A stretch of DNA of 18,402 nt. It comes from Oscillospiraceae bacterium. GTDB taxonomy: Bacteria > Bacillota > Clostridia > Oscillospirales > Ruminococcaceae. The notes under the pieces were generated by a model. The model made no database searches. It was given only the letters and a program-made list of their open reading frames with translations, and had not been told where the DNA came from. Location: assembly GCA_022792755.1 (NCBI GenBank), contig JAAWBP010000013.1, forward strand, positions 1 through 18,402. The letters are read 5' to 3'. A program made the position numbers and the translations under genes. Positions 13,177-18,402 of this stretch are shown here, in pieces; positions within the stretch are counted from its first letter, which is position 1, and every line of letters starts with the position of its first letter.

Positions 13177-14499
13177 TTATCCCGTGATCATCCAGGCGTT
13201 GCGGTCTACGTTTCCGCTGATACCGTTGACCTTCCCGTCGGAACAGCTCTGCCACATGGTAAAGGGCTGGCTCCATTCGACTTCCTCCAGCCAGCGGGCA
13301 AGCCATTTTTCAAAACCGGTCAACCTGGAAAGGTCGAGCTGGTTTTCAAACCAACCCTGGTTGGCATAGATCATCGGCTTACGGCCGGCGGCCTTGACGG
13401 TGTTGCAGAAGGCGACGACCGAATCGGTTCGCGCCTGCCGGCCGATCCGGTTGCCGCGGGGTTCGGTGTCACCCGCCGCCGGATCCCAGTAGGCGGATTC
13501 CGAATCGATGACGATCGGCCCGGTGATGTTGTATCCCCGGATCGCGTTGAGGGTCCACTCCGCCTCCTGCTTCCCCTCCTCCGCATTGATGGCCTGGGAG
13601 AAGAAATAGACGCCGACCTCGATCCCGTTGGCGGTCGCCCCCTTCACATTTCTCACAAACCACTCATCGTAGACGATTTTGCCGCTGACACACCCCCGGA
13701 CGCCGACCCGGATGATGGCAAAGTCGATCCCGTCCGCCTTGACCTTGGCCCAGTCGATCTCCTCGTTCCACTTGGAAACATCGATCCCCTTCTTGGAAGA
13801 AAGCTCGCCGTTTTCATTGAACCAATAGCCGACGTTGTTGACATTCCGCCAGCCGGTCAGCTTCTTCCCGTTTACATAGCAGTATTTCTTTCCGTTCGCT
13901 TCATACCAGCCATCCCGGGGGGGATTCGGCGCCGGTGTGGAAGAACCGGACGAGCTGGACGATCCCGAGGAATCAGGCGAAGACGACCCGGAAGAGCCGG
14001 AGGACTCAGAACCCCCGGAGGCTGATGAATCGGGGGAAGAGGAATCCGAAGGCGCGGAAGACGGTTCAGACGAGCTGGACGGCTCGCTGCCGGAAGAGGT
14101 GGAGCTGTCCGGCGGATTGTCCGGAACGACGAGGGTTCCGCCGTTGCCCATCCCGTTTCCGCCCTGGTTCGGGCCCTTCTGCGGGTCTTCCTTTTTGTCC
14201 TCCTCAGTGGGCTTGAACTTCGGGTCTTCGAGGACGGGCTGGGTAATCGGCTGCACCGGCGCTGGGGCCGGCGGGTCGGGCTGCGATTCCTCAGACGAAG
14301 ACTCGGAGCTGTCTTCCGACGAACTGTCCGACGAGGAATCGGACGAAAGATTTTCCGAAAGCTGCAGCCCCATCCCCTCCGGCGCATAGACCCCACCGAA
14401 CGCACCAGCCTCTGCGGCGACCGGTTTACAGCCGGACAACAGGACGGAAAGAGAAAAAACACAGGCAATAATCAAGGCGCCCGCCTTTAATTTAAACAT
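13177..14499 (-). CDS. Lipoprotein GH25 lysozyme with Ser-rich stalk and cell-wall-binding repeat
   Basis: A 440-residue exported lipoprotein. The signal peptide ends in the lipobox LLSGC with lipidated C24. Two low-complexity stretches follow, Ser/Asp/Glu-rich (about 49-72) and Ser/Pro/Gly-rich (about 131-188), separated by a Pro/Lys-rich segment; they probably act as a flexible stalk. A choline-binding-type repeat (YEANGKKYCYVNGKKLTGW, about 199-217) precedes a GH25 muramidase domain from about 237 (KGIDVSKW) with catalytic D332-S333-E334 and a late WQSCSDGKVNGISGNVD block. It should cleave N-acetylmuramic/N-acetylglucosamine bonds in peptidoglycan while anchored to the membrane. TTGGAGG lies 7 nt before ATG 14499. 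Only about 35 bp separate the start from repeat cluster D, so its promoter lies in or beyond that cluster. Confidence 0.92.
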   Translation of the reverse strand: MFKLKAGALIIACVFSLSVLLSGCKPVAAEAGAFGGVYAPEGMGLQLSENLSSDSSSDSSSEDSSESSSEESQPDPPAPAPVQPITQPVLEDPKFKPTEEDKKEDPQKGPNQGGNGMGNGGTLVVPDNPPDSSTSSGSEPSSSSEPSSAPSDSSSPDSSASGGSESSGSSGSSSPDSSGSSSSSGSSTPAPNPPRDGWYEANGKKYCYVNGKKLTGWRNVNNVGYWFNENGELSSKKGIDVSKWNEEIDWAKVKADGIDFAIIRVGVRGCVSGKIVYDEWFVRNVKGATANGIEVGVYFFSQAINAEEGKQEAEWTLNAIRGYNITGPIVIDSESAYWDPAAGDTEPRGNRIGRQARTDSVVAFCNTVKAAGRKPMIYANQGWFENQLDLSRLTGFEKWLARWLEEVEWSQPFTMWQSCSDGKVNGISGNVDRNAWMITG

Positions 14500-14533
14500 G
14501 CAAAAACCTCCAAGAATAAAACAAGCGGAGTGC

Positions 14534-15076
14534 GTCCGTGTCCGAACTGGACAAACGCGATACTCAAGCAGTACTGAACTGATCGGTTCGTAGCCCGCGC
14601 GGCGCGTTGATTCGCAAATGTATCCCGCAGGACTAAAACCCAAAAACCGGTGAAACATTGGTGTGCGAAGTACCAGCGGCGGTTCGCCGCCCCGCGCGGC
14701 ACATTACGATCTCAGGCATCTCGCAGAACTATTACCCCAAAACCAGCAAAACATTGGTGTGCGAATTGCCCTGCCTGGGCACAGGCCGCCTTGCAGGGCC
14801 GGGTGATCCCGCGCCCGTGACCGGGCCGGACAGTCGCGATACTCAAGCAGTACAGACCTATAAGTCCGTAACTCGCGAGCCACATGTTTCGTATAACGCG
14901 CTTCGCAGGACAGCTACCTTAAGACTAGTAAAACCTTGGTGTGTGTATTGTCCCGCCCGGCCACGGACATTGTCCAGTCTGGTCACAGACCGCAGGACAA
15001 AAGCCCGGAGACCGGCAAAACGTTCGGGTGCGAAATTGCCCAGTCCGGGCACGGACCGCGCCGGCCACAGGCCGCT
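14534..15076 (-). repeat. Modular hairpin-linker repeat cluster D, reversed orientation
   Basis: Fills most of the 670-bp gap between the GH25 and PAP2 genes. Reading along the plus strand all modules are inverted: degenerate H1 14534-14547; reversed L2 14548-14593; H2 14594-14631; reversed L1 14632-14674; H1 14676-14690 (GCGGCG-GTT-CGCCGC); H2 14691-14726 abutting; reversed L1 14727-14771; H1 14773-14786 (GCCTG-GGCA-CAGGC); H1 14813-14826 (GCCCG-TGAC-CGGGC); reversed L2 14827-14871; H2 14872-14909; reversed L1 14910-14954; H1 14977-14990 (GTCTG-GTCA-CAGAC); partial H2; reversed L1; H1 15043-15056 (GTCCG-GGCA-CGGAC). It is the largest cluster. Confidence 0.82.
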
Positions 15077-15126
15077 TGGCACTAAAAATGTTTTTTACAT
15101 TTTGGGGAATGACAACAGTTTAACAT

Positions 15127-15163
15127 AAAACCGGCGGGAGTTCAACGGAATTCGCCGTTTTTC
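15127..15163. terminator. Possible terminator downstream of the PAP2 gene
   Basis: AAAACCGGCG and CGCCGTTTTT pair with a one-base bulge around a loop of about 16 nt. T-runs lie on both sides. It starts a few bases past the PAP2 stop codon on the minus strand; the loop is long, so the call is tentative. Confidence 0.5.
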
Positions 15164-15169
15164 TTTCTT

Positions 15170-15724
15170 TCATTTGTTGGAGGAATTCCCAGTTTTAGGG
15201 AAAAAATGAAGCTTTTTGCCAAATCGGAAGGCCAGATAAGCGAGAAGTGCGCCCAAAACAGCGCCCGCCAGAACATCGCCGGGGTAGTGGACAAAGAGAT
15301 AAGGCCGGGAAAAGGCAATCATCGAAGCGAGGCCCCAGGCGGGGAAGCCGAAACGCCTATCGGCCAAAAAGAGAACCGCAGCCGAAGAAAAAGCGGACAG
15401 CGCATGCCCCGACGGAAAGGAATACCCGTGGGGCGGCGGGATCAGCAGCTCCATATCGGGAAATACGGCAAAGGGCCGCGGCCGGGCAACCGCATTTTTC
15501 AGCAAGAGATCCCCGAACAGATATCCCGCCGCCAGGCAGAGGAGGAGCAGAACCCCAAAGCGCCGGTATCTTTTAAAGCAGAGAAGGAGCCCTCCGGCGG
15601 CGAGCCAGACCATCCCAAAATCCCCTAATTTCGTGAAAAAGATCATCAGCCCGTCCAGCCAGCCGGTGTGCAGGCTCCGGATCCAGAACAGCACCGTTTG
15701 GTCGGCCTCCAATATCCACTCCAT
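15170..15724 (-). CDS. PAP2-family membrane phosphatase
   Basis: A 184-residue membrane protein with about five helices. The three PAP2 signature motifs are complete: K76-x6-R83-P84, PSGH (104-107, with H107) and S139-R140-x5-H146-x3-D150. Family members remove phosphate from lipid phosphates, for instance undecaprenyl pyrophosphate (carrier recycling for cell-wall synthesis) or phosphatidic acid; the sequence does not decide between these. Start ATG 15724 is preferred because GAGGAGG lies 9 nt upstream; a TTG at 15742 would place the ribosome site inside the gene. Divergent from the lipoprotein gene at 15998. A perfect 16-bp palindrome lies 25 bp upstream. Confidence 0.9.
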   Translation of the reverse strand: MEWILEADQTVLFWIRSLHTGWLDGLMIFFTKLGDFGMVWLAAGGLLLCFKRYRRFGVLLLLCLAAGYLFGDLLLKNAVARPRPFAVFPDMELLIPPPHGYSFPSGHALSAFSSAAVLFLADRRFGFPAWGLASMIAFSRPYLFVHYPGDVLAGAVLGALLAYLAFRFGKKLHFFPKTGNSSNK

Positions 15725-15748
15725 CAGCAGTTTCCTCCTCAAAAAAGC

Positions 15749-15764
15749 AAAATCTTAAGATTTT
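15749..15764. promoter_or_regulatory. Perfect 16-bp palindrome upstream of the PAP2 gene
   Basis: AAAATCTTAAGATTTT reads the same on both strands and lies 25 bp before the PAP2 start in the divergent gap. It could be a regulator site for PAP2, the lipoprotein gene, or both. No clear minus-strand promoter was found beside it. Confidence 0.35.
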
Positions 15765-15773
15765 CTGATCGTC

Positions 15774-15802
15774 TTTCCATTCTATTTCAACTATGCTATA
15801 CT
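15774..15802 (+). promoter_or_regulatory. Probable extended -10 promoter of the lipoprotein gene
   Basis: TATACT (15797-15802) is preceded by TG one base upstream (extended -10), with TTTCCA (15774-15779, 4 of 6 consensus) 17 bp away. The leader would be about 190 nt and contains GGCCGGTT ... AACCGGCC, an 8-bp stem with a long loop, between about 15921 and 15966. I see no gene in this leader. Confidence 0.45.
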
Positions 15803-15997
15803 TATTTTGTTTGAAAAAAGCGGCTTCATGCCTTGAAATACCCCGCCGCCGCGGTTCATCTGCCGGAACGGGTATAGACATCCATGTGGGATGCCGGGAA
15901 TGCAAAGCAAAAGGCCGGTTTTTGCCGTCCGAATTGGGCGGATTATGCCTAGAAAAGAACCGGCCGGCGGCCGATCTGAAAGGAAGGAGGGAATGGA

Positions 15998-16510
15998 TTG
16001 AAACGCCGTTTTTTGTCCCTATTTTTCGCTCTTCTTTATATCATGCTGCTTGCAGGCTGCCAGGAGCGGCGGCTCTATCCGCTGGAAAGCCTTTCTGCCG
16101 ACCGGCTGGAAACCGTCCTGTTCCTCTTTTCAGAAAACCAGTACGGCAAATATTCCCAGGAATTTTTCTTGCAGGGAAGCCAGATGGATGACGTTGTTGA
16201 AGTCCTGCGGGGGCTCCGGATGACCAGCGAGGTTGAGTGGGGCTCTGTCAGCTCCGGGGTCGAGATCATCCTACTCTACAAAGACGGGCAAGCCATCGAA
16301 ATCGAAGGGGGTGCCGAGGTAGTCCGGATCGGAGACCGGTATTACCTCTGGCCCTGGAAATCCCAGGATTCGTTTGAGAGGCTGATCGGACGCCTTTATG
16401 AGTGGACGGTGGTAATCACACAGTTTCAGGAAATGCTGGACCTATTGTATAAAGTTAATGCATCTTTCGGCTTTGAAGATTCAGGCGGCATCAGTCTTGA
16501 CGAGTGGTGA
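15998..16510 (+). CDS. Lipoprotein of unknown function
   Basis: A 170-residue product starting at TTG 15998, eight nt after a GGAGG-type ribosome site. Residues 1-20 form a signal peptide (MKRRFLSLFFALLYIMLLAGC) with lipobox LLAGC, so C21 is lipidated and the protein sits on the outer face of the membrane. The mature part is acidic and shows no motif I know; it alternates short beta-like stretches (SGVEIILLYKDGQAIEIEGG, VVRIGDRYYLWPW) and amphipathic helices near both ends, suggesting a small alpha/beta domain. It stands alone between the divergent PAP2 gene and a convergent tRNA, with a repeat cluster directly after its stop. Confidence 0.75.
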   Translation: MKRRFLSLFFALLYIMLLAGCQERRLYPLESLSADRLETVLFLFSENQYGKYSQEFFLQGSQMDDVVEVLRGLRMTSEVEWGSVSSGVEIILLYKDGQAIEIEGGAEVVRIGDRYYLWPWKSQDSFERLIGRLYEWTVVITQFQEMLDLLYKVNASFGFEDSGGISLDEW

Positions 16511-16519
16511 TGCCGGCGG

Positions 16520-16945
16520 GTCCGTGCCCGGACTGGCCGGGTGGCCCTGGTGGCCAGTTCGCACACTAACCGTTCTGCCAGTCTCTAAGTTTTAGTCCTG
16601 CGAGGCACCTTGCATAAACTACGTACCTCGCGGGTTACGAGGCACTAGGTCTATCACTATCTGCGTATCGCGTATTGACAGCGGAGGCACTCCGCCCTGC
16701 GAGGCGCGCCCGTGACCGGGCTGGACAATTCGGCCGAGTGGCCTCGGCAGGACAATTCGCACACCAAGGTTTTACGAGTCTTAAGGCAGCTGTCCTGCGA
16801 GATGCCTGAGATCGTACAATGCACCAATGTACCGCGCGGGATACAAACCTATAAGTTCGGCATCCCTTAGGAATCGTGTTTGTCCGGCCCAGTCACGGGC
16901 CACGGCTGATAGCGGAAGCATTCCGCCCTGCCTGGGCACGGGCTC
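16520..16945 (+). repeat. Modular hairpin-linker repeat cluster E
   Basis: Lies between the lipoprotein gene and the convergent tRNA. H1 16520-16533 (GTCCG-TGCC-CGGAC) plus a GGCC-rich hairpin; L1 about 16556-16596; H2 16597-16634 (stem extended to GAGGCAC...GTACCTC); L2 16635-16679; H1 16681-16695 (GCGGAG-GCA-CTCCGC); left half of an H2 joined to H1 16708-16721 (GCCCG-TGAC-CGGGC); H1 16733-16748 (GCCGAG-TGGC-CTCGGC); L1 16749-16793; H2 16794-16840; L2 16841-16885; degenerate H1 16886-16901; H1 16912-16926 (GCGGAA-GCA-TTCCGC) and 16930-16943 (GCCTG-GGCA-CGGGC). Confidence 0.83.
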
Positions 16946-16971
16946 CCCACGCCATCAAACGATTATAAATG

Positions 16972-17008
16972 AAAAAAGCCTGAACGCCAAGCCGCGTTCA
17001 GGCTTTTT
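16972..17008 (-). terminator. Intrinsic terminator of the tRNA-Val gene
   Basis: A perfect 15-bp stem (16973-16987 with 16994-17008) and 6-nt loop, followed on the minus strand by a T-run. The outermost base of the stem is the terminal A of the encoded CCA, so processing must separate them. The inverted A/T tracts could also stop plus-strand transcripts. Confidence 0.88.
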
Positions 17009-17083
17009 GGTGGACGATGAGGAACTCGAATCCCCGACACCCTGCACGTCAAGCAGGTACTCTACCAGCTGAGCTAATCGTCC
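17008..17083 (-). tRNA. tRNA-Val (anticodon GAC)
   Basis: A 76-nt cloverleaf on the minus strand: acceptor GGACGAT/ATCGTCC, D-arm GCTCAGCTGGTAGAG, anticodon stem CCTGC/GCAGG around TTGACGT (anticodon GAC), T-loop TTCGAGT, discriminator A and encoded CCA (17008-17010). The T-stem and D-stem each contain a G-U pair, which is tolerated. It reads valine codons GUC and GUU. A single-gene unit with its own promoter and terminator. Confidence 0.95.
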
Positions 17084-17093
17084 GTGCCAAATT

Positions 17094-17122
17094 ATTATAG
17101 CGGAAAGCAGATCATTTGTAAA
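17094..17122 (-). promoter_or_regulatory. Promoter of the tRNA-Val gene
   Basis: On the minus strand TTTACA (17117-17122), a 17-bp spacer and a perfect TATAAT (17094-17099), ending 10 bp before the tRNA 5' end. Confidence 0.82.
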
Positions 17123-17172
17123 GGGGGTAGACGAAAAATTTTTAATTTTTCTGAAACTTTCCAAAATCCACC

Positions 17173-17201
17173 TTGATAGAACCTACGAAAAGCCCTATAA
17201 T
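17173..17201 (+). promoter_or_regulatory. Promoter of the cyclophilin lipoprotein gene
   Basis: TTGATA (17173-17178), a 17-bp spacer and a perfect TATAAT (17196-17201). Start near 17208, about 57 nt before ATG 17265. Divergent from the tRNA promoter. Confidence 0.8.
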
Positions 17202-17264
17202 AAGAAACAGGGTCTCTACTTAATACGGCCCTCTTAAAAGTGCAAAAAACGGCTGGAGGATTTT

Positions 17265-18017
17265 ATGAAACGGTTGAAATATCTTTTTGCAGCGGCTGCT
17301 CTCTGCCTGCTGCTTCCCCTTTCGGGCTGCGGCGGGGCGCCCTCCCTTCTGCAGTACAATGCGGACGGCACGGTGGCGATGCCGCAGGAGGGTGAGAAAG
17401 TCGCTGTCATGACGGTCAAAGGGTTTGGGGAGATCGTCATCCGCCTCTTCCCGGAGCAGGCGCCGAAAACGGTCGAAAACTTCACCACCCTCGCGGAGCA
17501 AGGGTATTATGACGGGCTCACCTTCCACCGGGTGGTCAAGGATTTTATGATCCAAGGCGGCGACCCGCGCGGGGATGGAACCGGCGGAAAAAGCGCCTTC
17601 GGCGGGGCGTTCGAGGACGAATTCAGCGACAGCCTCTACAACTTCACCGGTGCGGTTTCAATGGCGAACGCCGGACCGAACACCAACGGGAGCCAGTATT
17701 TCATCAATGAGGGAAGCTCTTCCCCCATCTCGGAGGAATATTTTGCGGCAGTTGTAAACTACAACAAAAACCAGCGCGGATACGGCCGGGAAAGCTTTGA
17801 CCCGGCGGTCAAGGAGCTTTACGGAAAGGTCGGCGGGAACCCCTTGCTCGACGGGGCCCACTCCGTCTTCGGCCAGGTCGTCGAGGGGATGGACGTCCTC
17901 CACGCGGTCGCTTCGGTCCCCACCCACGACAATCCCGACACAGGGGAACAGGGCAGTGTGCCGGACGAAGAAATCATCGTCGAATCGATCCGAATCGAAG
18001 CATACCACGCAGGGTAA
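17265..18017 (+). CDS. Peptidyl-prolyl cis-trans isomerase, cyclophilin type, lipoprotein
   Basis: A 250-residue exported lipoprotein: signal peptide with lipobox LPLSGC (C22), then a cyclophilin domain from about residue 44. Family motifs are present: APKTVENF (66-73), FHRVVKDFMIQGGD (87-100, with R89 and Q97), EDEF, MANAGPNTNGSQYFI (133-147) and HSVFGQVVEGMDV (199-211). The enzyme speeds prolyl bond isomerisation and helps fold exported proteins outside the membrane. Between QYFI and HSVFG lies an insert of about 50 residues (SSSPISEEYFAAVVNYN onward, 151-196), longer than in compact cyclophilins and probably a helical surface element. CTGGAGG lies 5-6 nt before ATG 17265. A repeat cluster begins a few bases past the stop. 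Confidence 0.93.
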   Translation: MKRLKYLFAAAALCLLLPLSGCGGAPSLLQYNADGTVAMPQEGEKVAVMTVKGFGEIVIRLFPEQAPKTVENFTTLAEQGYYDGLTFHRVVKDFMIQGGDPRGDGTGGKSAFGGAFEDEFSDSLYNFTGAVSMANAGPNTNGSQYFINEGSSSPISEEYFAAVVNYNKNQRGYGRESFDPAVKELYGKVGGNPLLDGAHSVFGQVVEGMDVLHAVASVPTHDNPDTGEQGSVPDEEIIVESIRIEAYHAG

Positions 18018-18024
18018 AGGTACC

Positions 18025-18402
18025 GGCGGCGAGCCGCCGCAGGCAATTCGCACACCAGAGTTTACCGGTCTTTAGGTTTTAGTCCTGCGAGGCGCGTTGT
18101 ATGAAACATGTGGCTCGCGGGAAAGGAACGTTGTTATTCGCATCACCTGCGGATCGCGTATTGTTCGGCCGGGATCACCCGGCCCTGCGAGGTGCGTTAT
18201 ACGAAACATGTGCCTCGCGGGGCGGAGTACCTCCGCTGGTAATACGCACACCAGAGTTTACCGGTCTTTAGGTTTTAGTCCTGCGAGATGCCTGAGATCG
18301 TACAATGTGCCTCGCGGGTTACCAACCCCATTTTTAGCACAACCTATGAATCGCGTTTGTCCAGTCCGGACACGGACGCGGAGGCCTCCGCCCGGCCCGA
18401 CC
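18025..18402 (+). repeat. Modular hairpin-linker repeat cluster F, running off the window
   Basis: The cleanest example of the family. H1 18025-18038 (GGCGG-CGAG-CCGCC); L1 18039-18083; H2 18084-18121; L2 18122-18166; H1 18167-18184 (GGCCGGG-ATCA-CCCGGCC); H2 18184-18221 directly abutting; H1 18222-18236 (GCGGAG-TAC-CTCCGC); L1 18237-18279; H2 18280-18318; L2 18319-18362; H1 18364-18377 (GTCCG-GACA-CGGAC) and 18378-18391. The two L1 copies share the run from CGCACACCAGAG to the H2 start without change. The cluster continues beyond 18402. Confidence 0.87.

Noticed and set aside
14500..14658. 53-residue N-terminal extension of the GH25 protein
   Set aside because: It is translated repeat sequence and would bury the signal peptide; ATG 14499 has a strong ribosome site.
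14658..15128. Open frame through repeat cluster D, and similar ones at 4261-4551, 4410-4736 and 16827-17072
   Set aside because: They are translations of the hairpin-linker modules; the same peptide fragments recur in different frames and contexts and there is no proper ribosome site.
15793..16191. 132-codon open frame overlapping the start of the lipoprotein
   Set aside because: The lipoprotein frame has a strong ribosome site, signal peptide and lipobox; this frame has none of these.

Overview
The window looks like chromosome from an anaerobic, fairly GC-rich Firmicute, most likely a Clostridia/Oscillospiraceae-type gut bacterium. This is inferred from purine-rich AGGAGG-type ribosome sites, consensus -35/-10 promoters with 17-bp spacers, a class III (oxygen-sensitive) ribonucleotide reductase under an NrdR-type control region, lipoproteins with typical lipoboxes, and a GH25 lysozyme.

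Layout. (1) 18-1680, minus: a DUF4417-type protein whose C-terminus carries a 96-residue module, followed 7 bp later by a free-standing near-copy of that module. Its upstream gap (1681-1960) holds a good promoter and a structured leader. (2) 1961-6041, minus: an iron-sulfur-flavoprotein-like oxidoreductase, a serine hydrolase of the beta-lactamase/esterase family and an MFS transporter. (3) 6357-9385, plus: the nrd operon. The large subunit ends at the zinc region, a separate 60-residue gene carries the glycyl-radical segment, and nrdG follows with a 1-bp gap. A strong promoter with two NrdR boxes precedes it and an intrinsic terminator follows. (4) 9604-11793, plus: a cytoplasmic GH2 beta-mannosidase-like enzyme with its own promoter and a dyad at the start site. 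(5) 12188-14499, minus: an EamA transporter and a Ser-rich GH25 lipoprotein. (6) 15170-18017: a PAP2 phosphatase (minus), an unrecognised lipoprotein (plus), tRNA-Val(GAC) (minus) and a cyclophilin-type lipoprotein (plus).

The most striking content is not coding. Six intergenic clusters (about 2681-3095, 4377-4690, 11802-12130, 14534-15076, 16520-16945 and 18025 to the window end, about 2.4 kb or 13% of the window) are built from one modular repeat. A long hairpin (H2, CCTGCGAGG ... CCTCGCGGG) is flanked by two kinds of linker of near-constant length (L1 and L2, about 44 nt each), which are joined by short GC-rich hairpins (H1). H1 stems change sequence but keep pairing, and H1 loops obey a polarity rule. 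Every cluster touches the 3' end of at least one gene; none lies in a divergent promoter gap or in an operon gap. The family resembles BOX or REP/BIME elements in organisation, but I do not recognise it.

Second-rank observations are the split class III reductase, the fused and duplicated module next to DUF4417 with a ribosome site inside the fusion, and a 55-bp near-identical direct repeat inside the EamA gene.
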